Assembly: GCA_016708785.1 (NCBI GenBank)
Contig: JADJFC010000004.1
Coordinates: 1 to 64,000 of the forward strand
DNA length: 64,000 nucleotides
Direction of reading: 5' to 3'
From: Bacteroidota bacterium
GTDB lineage: Bacteria; Bacteroidota; Bacteroidia; AKYH767-A; 2013-40CM-41-45
This document shows positions 37,969-46,490 of the stretch, one piece after another. The number at the start of each line of letters is the position of its first letter. The stretch's first letter is position 1. A program made the position numbers and the translations under genes. Under the pieces are notes generated by a model, which saw nothing but the letters and a program-made list of their open reading frames with translations, was not told where the DNA came from and ran no database searches.

Positions 37969-38211
37969 TTAATTTTCAATAAGCAATTTTTTAATTTCAT
38001 TGATATCTGCAACCCTGCCTTTTACTTTAACTACATCGTCGATCATTAGAACCGGTGTAGTTAAAATGTTGTACTTCATCATTTCTTCGATGTCCTCAAT
38101 TTTTGTTACATCTGCGTCAATGCCTGCCTGCTTTAATGCTTCAAGAACGTTGTTATATGTTGTTTTACATTTTGCACAACCGGGACCCAGTACTTTTATA
38201 TTCATTTTCAT
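37969..38211 (-). CDS. Thioredoxin family protein (CxxC)
   Basis: The 80-residue protein MKMNIKVLGPGCAKCKTTYN has the CxxC motif CAKC near residues 12-15, and TTPVLMIDDVVKVKGRVAD with the cis-proline. It resembles the MTH895-like glutaredoxin/thioredoxin group (redox-active disulfide protein 2). It is the first gene after the ArsR-type operator at 38234-38268 and may receive or hand on electrons in the arsenical cluster. Confidence 0.87.
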   Translation of the reverse strand: MKMNIKVLGPGCAKCKTTYNNVLEALKQAGIDADVTKIEDIEEMMKYNILTTPVLMIDDVVKVKGRVADINEIKKLLIEN

Positions 38212-38233
38212 TTTACTTTTATTATGAAGTTAC

Positions 38234-38268
38234 GTGATGTTCGTTGTTCGTGAAATGACGAACATCAC
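38234..38268. promoter_or_regulatory. Candidate ArsR operator between arsR and the downstream genes
   Basis: GTGATGTTCGT and its reverse complement ACGAACATCAC are 13 bases apart; within them TGTTCGT-GAAATG-ACGAACA is a second, tighter palindrome. The half-site GTTCGT is also the core of the site at 38591-38624. A 12-base inverted element like this could also form a hairpin, but no T run follows on either strand. Confidence 0.6.
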
Positions 38269-38280
38269 TTGTAAATTTTT

Positions 38281-38586
38281 TTAAGTCAGTAATTGGTTCA
38301 TTAATTTTTTTGCCAATGCCCAATTCGCTTTATTGATGCAATATTTAACTGTTGGTGGTGTAATATCTCCCTGAATTAATCCGGCATCTTTTAATTCATT
38401 CAGATGTTGTGATAAGGTTGATTTTGCAATAGGAAGCTCCTCAGCCATATCGCCGTGAAAGCAACATGCCTTTGAATCCAGCAATTGCAAAATTGCCACC
38501 CGTACCGGATGTCCTAAAGCTTTTGCGAAACGTGCGGTTTGTTCCTGCTCAATGGTGAAGTAATTTGTTTTGGTGGCGACTTTCAT
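38281..38586 (-). CDS. ArsR-family transcriptional repressor
   Basis: The 101-residue protein has a winged helix-turn-helix: TARFAKALGHPVRVAILQLL, then ELPIAKSTLSQHLNELKDAG as recognition region, and a wing near TPPTVKYCINKANW. It has cysteines C41 and C42 in SKACCFHGDM, and C83 in KYCINK, which could form an As(III) site as in ArsR proteins; the classic ELCVCDL motif is absent. It lies first in the minus-strand cluster and between two palindromes with GTTCGT half-sites, so autoregulation and control of the following genes are likely. Confidence 0.85.
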   Translation of the reverse strand: MKVATKTNYFTIEQEQTARFAKALGHPVRVAILQLLDSKACCFHGDMAEELPIAKSTLSQHLNELKDAGLIQGDITPPTVKYCINKANWALAKKLMNQLLT

Positions 38587-38590
38587 GTTT

Positions 38591-38624
38591 CAAATATTGT
38601 TCGTAAATGTACGAACAATATTTG
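38591..38624. promoter_or_regulatory. Perfect 15-bp inverted repeat upstream of arsR, candidate operator
   Basis: CAAATATTGTTCGTA and TACGAACAATATTTG are exact reverse complements separated by AATG. The repeat ends just upstream of the arsR ATG at 38586. The core TTCGT-N-ACGAA with AT-rich flanks is like known ArsR-type sites. A matching but weaker site lies at 38234-38268. Confidence 0.75.
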
Positions 38625-38723
38625 AGTTGGAAACATTTATTTTAAAAATTTGGGATCATGATCTAGAGATCAGGTAAAATGGGAGTCGTTTTTGGTGAAC
38701 AATGTGTGGTTGGTTTTGCTCGG

Positions 38724-40115
38724 TTACTTTCCAATACAAAACTTCGAAAAAATATTCTCCAACAAATCATCCGTAGTGATCGCACCGGTAATCAACCCAA
38801 GATGATGCAAAGCCATTCTCAAATCGCCGGCAATGAAATCATTCGTTACTTTTTGTTCGAGGCCATTGTAAACATTTGTCAGCGCTTGTGCCGTTTCGCG
38901 GAGTTCTTGGATATGTCTTACATTGGTAACAATAGCACTGCCATTCACATTCGTGCCTGAATTTGCAAAAGAGAGCAGGAGGGAAACGATGCTGTCGATG
39001 TTGATCTTCTCCTTGGCCGAAATAAAAGTGATGTTGCTGAAATGACTGAATTCGTATTGAATGGCTTTGCTGTTTTCTTTGTCAACCTTGTTGCCAATCG
39101 GATATAAACGAATTTCCGTATGTAGATCTTTGCTGATATCTTCCAATTCGATTTTTAAATCGCCGGCGCCTGTCTCTTGCAGATCGAAAAGATAAAGTAC
39201 TACCGGACTTTGTTTCATCTTTTCAAATGTCTTTGAAACGCCAATGCTTTCAATTGCGTCTTTCGTTTCGCGGATTCCTGCTGTATCGATAAAACGGAAT
39301 TTGATTCCGCCGAGTGTGATTTCTTCTTCTATTGTATCTCTGGTCGTTCCCGCAATTTCACTTACTATGGCGCGGTCTTCATTCAATAGTGCATTCAACA
39401 ACGTCGATTTGCCGACATTCGGTTTGCCTGCAATCACAACCGGTATACCTGTTCGGATCACATTGCCCAGATCAAACGATTCGATCAACCTGGAAATATA
39501 TTTCTGTAACTTGTTAATCGTTTGTTTTAACTCATCTCGATTAGCAAATTCTACATCTTCTTCTGCGAAGTCGAGTTCAAGTTCTATCAGTGAAGCAAAG
39601 TGAATCAACTCCTGACGAAGCATGGTGATCTCTGCGGAAAATCCGCCGCGCATTTGTTCCAATGCAAGCTTATGTGAACCTGCGGAATCGGAAGCGATCA
39701 GATCAGCGACAGCTTCAGCCTGCGAAAGGTCTAACTTTCTGTTCAAGAAGGCTCGCAATGTAAATTCTCCGGGCTGGGCATAACGAGCGCCATGCTGCTG
39801 ACAAAGACTTAAGATCTGTTGCTGAATAAAAACGGAGCCGTGACAAGAGATCTCTACAGTATTTTCTCCTGTATACGAATGTGGGCCTTTGAAAACAGAG
39901 ATCAACACTTCATCGATCATTTCTCCACCTTTTTTGATCACGCCAAAATGCAAGGTGTGAGATTTAGCATTGACCAACCGAACACCTTTTTTCCTCGCGA
40001 TAAAAAATTCATCAGCAATTTCAATTGCTCTCGTTCCCGATAACCGGACCACAGCAATAGCACCCATTCCGGGAGGAGTGGCTAGGGCGGCGATGGTTTC
40101 AGTACTGGATGTCAT
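38724..40115 (-). CDS. mnmE: tRNA modification GTPase MnmE
   Basis: MnmE works with MnmG to form the 5-carboxymethylaminomethyl group on U34 of some tRNAs. The 463-residue protein has an N-terminal folate-binding domain (ATPPGMGAIAVVRLSG, GPHSYTGENTVEISCHG). The G domain is inserted near residues 215-375 (VVIAGKPNVGKSTLLNALL, AGTTRDTIEEEI, IDTAGIRET, and NKVD). The C-terminus ends FSKFCIGK, with the active-site cysteine motif C-I-G-K. It is intact and of normal length. Confidence 0.96.
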   Translation of the reverse strand: MTSSTETIAALATPPGMGAIAVVRLSGTRAIEIADEFFIARKKGVRLVNAKSHTLHFGVIKKGGEMIDEVLISVFKGPHSYTGENTVEISCHGSVFIQQQILSLCQQHGARYAQPGEFTLRAFLNRKLDLSQAEAVADLIASDSAGSHKLALEQMRGGFSAEITMLRQELIHFASLIELELDFAEEDVEFANRDELKQTINKLQKYISRLIESFDLGNVIRTGIPVVIAGKPNVGKSTLLNALLNEDRAIVSEIAGTTRDTIEEEITLGGIKFRFIDTAGIRETKDAIESIGVSKTFEKMKQSPVVLYLFDLQETGAGDLKIELEDISKDLHTEIRLYPIGNKVDKENSKAIQYEFSHFSNITFISAKEKINIDSIVSLLLSFANSGTNVNGSAIVTNVRHIQELRETAQALTNVYNGLEQKVTNDFIAGDLRMALHHLGLITGAITTDDLLENIFSKFCIGK

Positions 40116-40469
40116 TTAAATTGTTTAAGGCTAGCTGGATTTAAGTTGGCAGGTTCTGAGTTTGAAGTACTTTGATTTATACTTCTAATATTCAATTGTG
40201 AAAATTACTATTAAATGTTTGATTTCTAAAATTATCTTAAAGGATTGATATTAATAATTTTAAGAAGTGTTAATTATAGTCATTGTTTTGCATTGTTGTA
40301 AATGAATCTGCTGTTATGGACGCTTTCACCCGGAACCTGCAAACTTGAAACCTGCAAACATGAAAACTAGAAATTCGATAGCTTCAAATTTATTCAAGTC
40401 GACCATCAACCATTCAAGAAATTAATCTAATTTCGCCCGTCATATAAATACCTTAAAAATCAATAGAAA
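40116..40469. other. Intergenic region between mnmE and sucD
   Basis: No gene is supported here. The region is AT-rich and contains two copies of the short word CCTGCAAAC (near 40337 and 40351). A short stretch near 40154 (GGTTCTGAGT ... AATATTCAATT) also occurs near 44430. A TAATTTCG near 40428 might be the sucD -7 box but deviates from the consensus. Confidence 0.5.
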
Positions 40470-41354
40470 ATGAGCGTACTGGTTAATAAAAACAGCAAAA
40501 TAATCGTCCAGGGTTTTACAGGTAGCGAAGGAACATTCCACGCTACACAAATGATTGAGTATGGAACTCAGGTAGTTGGAGGTGTAACGCCCGGAAAAGG
40601 CGGAACTCAGCACCTTGATCGTCCTGTCTTCAATACTGTGGCTGATGCTGTAAAAAGTACAGGCGCCAATGTTTCTATCGTTTTTGTACCACCTGCTTTT
40701 GCGGCAGATGCAATTATGGAAGCTGCTGAAGCAGGCATCGAATTGATCATTACCATCACTGAAGGTATTCCGGTTAAAGATATGATCATGGTGAAAGAAT
40801 ACCTGGCAGGAAGAAAAGCTCGTTTGATCGGACCAAATTGTCCGGGAGTGATCACAGCTGACGAATGTAAAGTTGGTATCATGCCGGGCTTCGTTTTCAA
40901 AAAAGGACGGATCGGAATCGTTTCTAAATCGGGAACGCTTACATATGAAGCTGCGGATCAGGTTGTGAAAGCAGGATTAGGAATTTCAACGGCAATCGGT
41001 ATCGGTGGTGATCCAATTATCGGAACCACAACAAAAGAAGCTGTTGAATTATTTATGAATGATAAAGACACGGACGGGATCATCATGATCGGTGAGATCG
41101 GTGGAAGCTTAGAAGCGGAAGCTGCTCGCTGGATCAAAGCAAATGGTACTAAACCTGTCGTTGGTTTCATCGCCGGACAAACGGCTCCTGCAGGACGACG
41201 TATGGGACACGCCGGTGCAATCGTTGGTGGAGCAGAAGATACTGCTGCTGCCAAAATGAAGATCATGCGTGAATGCGGAATCACTGTGGTAGATTCACCT
41301 GCTGTAATTGGATTGACAATGGCGGAAGTGTTGAGTGCAGTTGCGGCAAAGTGA
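40470..41354 (+). CDS. sucD: Succinate-CoA ligase, alpha subunit
   Basis: SucD binds CoA and is phosphorylated on histidine during substrate-level phosphorylation in the TCA cycle. The 294-residue protein has the CoA-binding part (VQGFTGSEGTFHATQMIEYG, VGGVTPGKGG), IGPNCPGVI, the ligase domain IGEIGGSLEAEAA, and the phosphohistidine H247 in GRRMGHAGAIVGG. The sequence is intact and complete. No sucC lies next to it. It ends before a terminator at 41467-41506. Confidence 0.96.
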   Translation: MSVLVNKNSKIIVQGFTGSEGTFHATQMIEYGTQVVGGVTPGKGGTQHLDRPVFNTVADAVKSTGANVSIVFVPPAFAADAIMEAAEAGIELIITITEGIPVKDMIMVKEYLAGRKARLIGPNCPGVITADECKVGIMPGFVFKKGRIGIVSKSGTLTYEAADQVVKAGLGISTAIGIGGDPIIGTTTKEAVELFMNDKDTDGIIMIGEIGGSLEAEAARWIKANGTKPVVGFIAGQTAPAGRRMGHAGAIVGGAEDTAAAKMKIMRECGITVVDSPAVIGLTMAEVLSAVAAK

Positions 41355-41360
41355 TTGTTC

Positions 41361-41594
41361 GAATTTCGAATTTCGTGAATCGTAAATCGTGAATTGTGAA
41401 TCGACTTTCGCTTTGAACAAAAATTGAATCGGAGGTCATAGATTATAATAAAAGTGTTATAATGAAAAAGGGGATTAAGATGTATGGTTACATCTTAATC
41501 CCCTTTAATTTTTTAGAAATTTGATTCTTAAATGCGAGACTCGAATTACGTTTCACGAATTACGTTTCACGACGATTCACGAATTACGAATCAC
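41361..41594. repeat. AATTCGTGAATCG repeat words on both sides of the sucD/M16 terminator
   Basis: At 41361-41403 the words AATTTCGTGAATCGTAAATC and GTGAATTGTGAATCG repeat. At 41541-41594 the words ATTACGTTTCACGAATTACG are in the opposite orientation. They frame the hairpin at 41467-41506, so the intergenic region is a long, loose inverted arrangement. The same words occur near 2406-2525. Confidence 0.6.
41467..41506. terminator. Bidirectional terminator between sucD and the M16 peptidase gene
   Basis: An 18-bp perfect stem (AAAGGGGATTAAGATGTA and its complement) encloses a TGGT loop. It is flanked by A-rich DNA on the left and TTTAATTTTTT on the right. It lies between two convergent genes. 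Confidence 0.88.
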
Positions 41595-44300
41595 TTATTT
41601 AAAGTCTCCCGCCTGCACAATCGTAATATCCCCCGGTATAATCCATTTTTTCATCGCTGCATTTACAGTTGATGGAGTAAGAGTAGATACTGTTTTGTCA
41701 AGTGAATCATCCCACAACAATGTGCGATTCAAATTTAAATAGTCATTCAAACGATTCACCAGGTAGCCATCATCAGAACGATTTTTTCCGCGACTTTGAA
41801 TGAAACCTGAGATGGCATCTTTCAATTCTGCTTCAGTAAATCCTTCAGAGATCATTTTGTTCAACTCTTCATTATAAGCATTGATCAGTTTTGTTGAATT
41901 CTCCGGATTGTAAATAGCATAAGAACCAAATTCTCCACTTTGGTCAAGTGAAGAAGCTCTTAACCATGAACCAACTCCATAGCTGATTCCTTCTTTCTGA
42001 CGAATACGTGTAGCTAAACGTGAATTCAGAAATCCGCCGCCTAACATATAATTTCCCATAACCAGTGCAGGATAATCTGCATTGTCGTCTTTCAAAGTAA
42101 GATTCATACGAGCCGCCATTGTAGCATTCTTTTTATCAGGCGTAATTATCTTTTCCGATTTTTGTACCGCTTTTGCATAGTTATCTGCGGCACGCTCATA
42201 TTTTTGAGCAGATGTCCAATTAGCTAAGATCGAATTTACACCTGCGAGAACTTTTGTTTCATCAAATTCTCCAACCGCTGATACAGTGGCATTTGAGCTA
42301 TTGTAAAACTCAGCGTAGAATTTCTTTAGGTCCTCTACAGTAAGTTTTTTTGCAGCTTCAGTCATTTCATCGAATGTAGACGTATAACGGAAATCAGCTT
42401 TAGGATATACTCGTGTTAATTGATCTATTTTTGAAAATGCAATAGCTTGAGGATCGCTTTTTTGTTGATCGATTCCTGCAAGTATTTCTTCTTTCATTTT
42501 ATCAAATTCCGGTTTAGGGAAAGTTGGTTCGCGTAAGATTTGATTTACGATAGAAAGTACATTGACTAAATTATCTCTTGTTGTACTGATATCAACAGTT
42601 ACCACTTGTCCACCACCTGAAACTCCAACTTCAGCACTCAACTTTGCAAGTGTATCGTTGATCTGTTCTTCAGACAAAGATTTAGTGCCTTTCATTAACA
42701 TGGCAGCAGTTGCATCAATAAAATCGCCTTTGTTCATCAAACTTTTTTCGCTTCCTATACGCAGAGAAATTTTCATTTTCACAAGATTTCCACGAGTAGT
42801 TTTGCTAAGCATAGCATATTTTCCTCCGCCTGATAAATCACCACGTTTCGTTCTTTTTTCTATGTGGGCCGGAGTTGCATCAAATGCTTCTGCTTCTGCA
42901 ACGACTGCTTTTCCGTTGTAATTTTTATAGGTATCAGTCAAATCAGGTGACGCAGGAATGATTGAACGCGAAGGTTCTTTTTCCGGAATAAATAATCCTA
43001 AAGTACGGTTAGATGGTTTTAGATATTCAACTGCTACACGATTTACATCTTCAAGTTTTACATTTTCAATTCTGTCGCGGTACAGGAACATCAATCTCCA
43101 GTCACCTGCTGCAATAAATTCACTAATAAACGTACCGACAAGGTCACTTTTGTTGAAAGCAAGTTCATAATCTCTCAGTAAAGAGGTTCTTGCACGATCC
43201 ATTTCTTCTTTTGTAATTGGATTTGATTTCAAATTATCCAATAAATTCAACATTGCATTCTTAACCGAATCAATCGACTTTTCTTTTAAGATCTCAGTGT
43301 CAAAATAAAGATAGCCCGGATCTCTCAATGGAAAAACTCCTCCACTCACTGAAGTGGCAAGTTTTGTTTCAACCAATGCTTTATACAGACGACCGGATGG
43401 TTCATTTATTAATGCATGATCTAGAATTTCAATAGGAATATAATCAGGGTGTGATGCAGATGGAATATGATAACCCGCAGCAACAGCTTGTATGTCACCC
43501 ACACGACGAAGGATCACCTGGCGTTCGCCATCTTGAGTAGGCTCTACTGTATAGGGCTCTTGTAATTTTCTTGTAGGACGAGGAATGGTTCCGAAATATT
43601 TTGATACTAAAGCAAGTGTTTTTGCTTCGTCTATTTTACCTGACACCATTAGAACAGCATTGTCGGGTTGATAAAATTTACGGTAAAATGCCTGTAGATT
43701 TTCTATTGGAACTTTTTCAATATCTTCCTTTGAACCGATAGTTGATTTACCGTAGTTGTGCCAGATATATGCAGTCGACATTACTCTTTCTTGTAGGATT
43801 GAAGTTGGATAATTTTCACCACTTTCGAATTCATTTCTAACAACTGAAAATTCTGTTTCCAGATCTTTCTTCGCTACGAATGAATTGATCATACGATCAG
43901 CTTCTAATGACAATGCCCAATCGATGTTTTCATCAGTTGCTGCAAATGTTTCAAAATAATTTGTTCTGTCATACCATGTAGAACCATTTGGACTTGCACC
44001 ATGAGACGATAATTCCTGGGGAATGTTTGTATGGTTGGTTGAACCTTTGAAAAGCATATGCTCCAGTAAATGGGCCATTCCTGTTTCGCCATAACCTTCC
44101 ATTCTTGAACCAACAAGATATGTCATGTTAACGGTGGCTGTTGATTTTGTTTGGTCAGGGAAAAGAAGAACACGAAGTCCATTTGGGTATTCATATTCTG
44201 TAATACCTTCCACTGAAGCTGTTTTTTTAGGTTGTGGTTGTTGTCCGTTCACATTGAACAATAGACAAACCATTACGCCTAATAATAAATACTTTTTCAT
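41595..44300 (-). CDS. M16 (insulinase/pitrilysin-like) peptidase, secreted
   Basis: The 901-residue protein has an N-terminal signal peptide (YLLLGVMVCLLFNVNGQQ). The zinc motif HLLEH is at residues 77-81 (in MAHLLEHMLFKGS), and the second Glu ligand is in the following helix. Two catalytic-type M16 halves follow, the second inactive half carrying NYMLGGGFLNSRLATRIRQK, as usual for M16. It probably digests peptides in the periplasm. It is fully open over 2.7 kb. Confidence 0.9.
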   Translation of the reverse strand: MKKYLLLGVMVCLLFNVNGQQPQPKKTASVEGITEYEYPNGLRVLLFPDQTKSTATVNMTYLVGSRMEGYGETGMAHLLEHMLFKGSTNHTNIPQELSSHGASPNGSTWYDRTNYFETFAATDENIDWALSLEADRMINSFVAKKDLETEFSVVRNEFESGENYPTSILQERVMSTAYIWHNYGKSTIGSKEDIEKVPIENLQAFYRKFYQPDNAVLMVSGKIDEAKTLALVSKYFGTIPRPTRKLQEPYTVEPTQDGERQVILRRVGDIQAVAAGYHIPSASHPDYIPIEILDHALINEPSGRLYKALVETKLATSVSGGVFPLRDPGYLYFDTEILKEKSIDSVKNAMLNLLDNLKSNPITKEEMDRARTSLLRDYELAFNKSDLVGTFISEFIAAGDWRLMFLYRDRIENVKLEDVNRVAVEYLKPSNRTLGLFIPEKEPSRSIIPASPDLTDTYKNYNGKAVVAEAEAFDATPAHIEKRTKRGDLSGGGKYAMLSKTTRGNLVKMKISLRIGSEKSLMNKGDFIDATAAMLMKGTKSLSEEQINDTLAKLSAEVGVSGGGQVVTVDISTTRDNLVNVLSIVNQILREPTFPKPEFDKMKEEILAGIDQQKSDPQAIAFSKIDQLTRVYPKADFRYTSTFDEMTEAAKKLTVEDLKKFYAEFYNSSNATVSAVGEFDETKVLAGVNSILANWTSAQKYERAADNYAKAVQKSEKIITPDKKNATMAARMNLTLKDDNADYPALVMGNYMLGGGFLNSRLATRIRQKEGISYGVGSWLRASSLDQSGEFGSYAIYNPENSTKLINAYNEELNKMISEGFTEAELKDAISGFIQSRGKNRSDDGYLVNRLNDYLNLNRTLLWDDSLDKTVSTLTPSTVNAAMKKWIIPGDITIVQAGDFK

Positions 44301-44536
44301 AGAGTTTTGTTGGTTTGATTTAGATAGCCGATAAAAGTAGGAAAAAGCCTGAAGGTGACATCTATTCGTTGATATTTATTTCAAATGAACATCTAGCTGA
44401 TTAACTGAATGTTAGGCAACAAATGCCAGGTTCTGAGTCAGATTTTACTTCGATCATTCAAGAATATTCAATTAATGATTAGACACTATTTTATTCATCA
44501 AATCTTTCTATTTTGCAGCTCTTAAATCTATCTGTC

Positions 44537-44931
44537 GTGGAAAAACTCTTATCCGGAAAAACAGCGCTTATTACCGGTGCATCAAAAGGAATCGGTCGTG
44601 GAATTGCATTGAAACTTGCTCAGCAAGGAGCAAATGTTGCATTTACTTATTTGTCATCTGTAGAAAAGGGACAGGCACTTGAAAAAGAGCTTTCTCAATT
44701 TGGTGTTAAGGCAAAAGGCTATCGTTCCGATGCTGCGGATTTTAAAGCAGCTGATGAATTGATCAATGAAGTTGTAAAAGAATTCGGAACTCTTGATGTA
44801 GTTGTCAATAATGCGGGCATAACTCGCGACGGATTATTAATGCGTATGACGGAAGACTATTCCTCGCCTGTGATATGTCAACTTACATTACAGGTCAGGT
44901 GTTGAATGTGGATGGAGGAATGTTAACATAA
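44537..44931 (+). pseudogene. fabG: 3-oxoacyl-[ACP] reductase FabG, internally deleted
   Basis: From a GTG at 44537 the protein reads VEKLLSGKTALITGASKGIG, with the TGASKGIGRGIA cofactor motif. It then continues to VVVNNAGITRDGLLMRMTED, about 105 residues in. Near 44860 the sequence jumps, in another frame, to FLACDMSTYITGQVLNVDGG, the C-terminal 20-odd residues, and ends at 44931. The middle of the protein, including the Ser-Tyr-Lys catalytic part (roughly 110-115 residues by family comparison), is missing. The protein could not be active. It is either a deletion or an assembly join; another fabG must exist elsewhere. Confidence 0.8.
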
Positions 44932-44934
44932 CTA

Positions 44935-45020
44935 ATAATGAATAGTGAATAACGAAAGGCTATCGTAGGTAAATATGTTCCTATGACAACCTTCGATATT
45001 CACCATTCGTTATTTACTAT
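44935..45020. repeat. Imperfect inverted repeat after the fabG remnant
   Basis: The left arm GTGAATAACGAAAGGCTATCG and the right arm CGATATTCACCATTCGTTATT pair loosely over about 30 bases around GTAGGTAAATATGTTCCTATG. It may be a weak terminator or a decayed repeat. Confidence 0.45.
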
Positions 45021-45031
45021 AAAATATTCGT

Positions 45032-46435
45032 TTGCAAAAAAAGCATCTTCCCGCAATTGTAATCCTAATCCTGACCTCAGGATTGTTGGGGTATTTCGCG
45101 TTTTTCAATGAATTTTCTGAAGGTGGTGCTGATAATATCTGGCATTATTATTTTTCAAAATATGCACCAATGTATCCGGAATTTTTTCTGCATCATTGGG
45201 GAAAACCATTCTTTATTTTATTGAGCACTTCATTTGCGCAATTCGGTTTTTATGGTTTGCAGATCTTCAATATTTTGGTTGGATTGACTACAGCCATCAT
45301 TACTTATAAATTTTGTGAGGCACTTGAAATAAAATTCAAATGGTATTCTATTGTTTTACTTTTATTCACCCCGCTGTATTTTATAATTATTCAAAGTGGA
45401 ATGACAGAACCGTTAATGAGTTTGGTATTGGTTTCTTCAATGTATCTTTTATATAAAGAAAAATATTTAGCCGGGGCAATTTTAATGTCTTTCTCAATTT
45501 ATACCCGAACAGAAGGTTCATTTCTCACCTTATACGTTTTATTTTATTTGCTATGGATCGGAAAGTGGAAATATATACCTCTTTTAGGAGTGGGATTTTT
45601 AGCTTACTCCTTAATAGGCAAATTCACCGGACATGATTTCTTATGGTTTTTTACTGAGAATCCATATAAACTGGAAAGTCCGTATGGACATGGTAATTGG
45701 CTCGATATCGTTTCCAAATATAAATTTATTTGGGGAACCCCACAGACAATTTTACTGGTAATTAGTCTTGCAGTGTTGCTGGTGAATTGTTTTTCTACTA
45801 TCGCTTCAATAGATAGAAAAAAATTGAATACTGAATATAAAATATTGTTACTTGTTGTAGGCCCCGGAGTATTATTTTTTCTGTTTCATATAGTTGCCTG
45901 GAGATTTGGAATGTTTGGTTCGTTGGGATTGGAAAGAGTTATGGCTTCTGTTTCGCCTTTTTTTGTAATTCTTTGCTGTTATGGAATCAATAAAATGATT
46001 GTACTGAGATTGCCTGCAAAATTTTCTTTACCATTGATAGGAATAATTTTATTTTTTGTTGTTCGTTCAACTTTTGAAGTTTACCACTTTCCTTTGAAAG
46101 CCAATTATGATGCAAAGGTTGAGTTTGAAGCTGCAAAATGGTTTAAGAAAAATTACACGCAAGATTGTGTTGTTTACTATGCGCATCCCGGAATAATATT
46201 TTACACTGACCGAAATCCCTTCGATAAAAACCTGAACATTGAACAATTTGATCTTAATGTTGACAATATTACAGACAAATCACTACCAACCTATATATTC
46301 TGGGATTCACAATTTTCCGAATCTTCTTGCAGGTTAAAACTTAATGATTTGTTAAATTCACCAAAGGTTAAGTTGATTCATCCATTATTCGAAGATTCTG
46401 GCTTCAAAATGTATGTTTTTGAGCTCGTCAGATAG
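45032..46435 (+). CDS. Multi-pass membrane protein, glycosyltransferase family 39-like
   Basis: The 467-residue protein has at least ten hydrophobic segments, including LPAIVILILTSGLLGYFAFF, FNILVGLTTAIITYKFC and YSIVLLLFTPLYFIIIQSG. The acidic loop FFNEFSEGGADNIWHYYFSK after the first helix and the C-terminal soluble part (VEFEAAKWFKKNYTQDCVVY) resemble the GT39/ArnT-like lipid-linked sugar transferases and related mannosyltransferases, without an exact motif match. A TTG start at 45032 is preferred, as the upstream bases hold no closer ATG. The donor and acceptor are unknown. It lies between the broken fabG and the S9 peptidase. Confidence 0.6.
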   Translation: MQKKHLPAIVILILTSGLLGYFAFFNEFSEGGADNIWHYYFSKYAPMYPEFFLHHWGKPFFILLSTSFAQFGFYGLQIFNILVGLTTAIITYKFCEALEIKFKWYSIVLLLFTPLYFIIIQSGMTEPLMSLVLVSSMYLLYKEKYLAGAILMSFSIYTRTEGSFLTLYVLFYLLWIGKWKYIPLLGVGFLAYSLIGKFTGHDFLWFFTENPYKLESPYGHGNWLDIVSKYKFIWGTPQTILLVISLAVLLVNCFSTIASIDRKKLNTEYKILLLVVGPGVLFFLFHIVAWRFGMFGSLGLERVMASVSPFFVILCCYGINKMIVLRLPAKFSLPLIGIILFFVVRSTFEVYHFPLKANYDAKVEFEAAKWFKKNYTQDCVVYYAHPGIIFYTDRNPFDKNLNIEQFDLNVDNITDKSLPTYIFWDSQFSESSCRLKLNDLLNSPKVKLIHPLFEDSGFKMYVFELVR

Positions 46436-46490
46436 ATAGAAACCTGCAAAATTTCTATCTTCGCAATCCCATTATTAATTACTAAACTCA

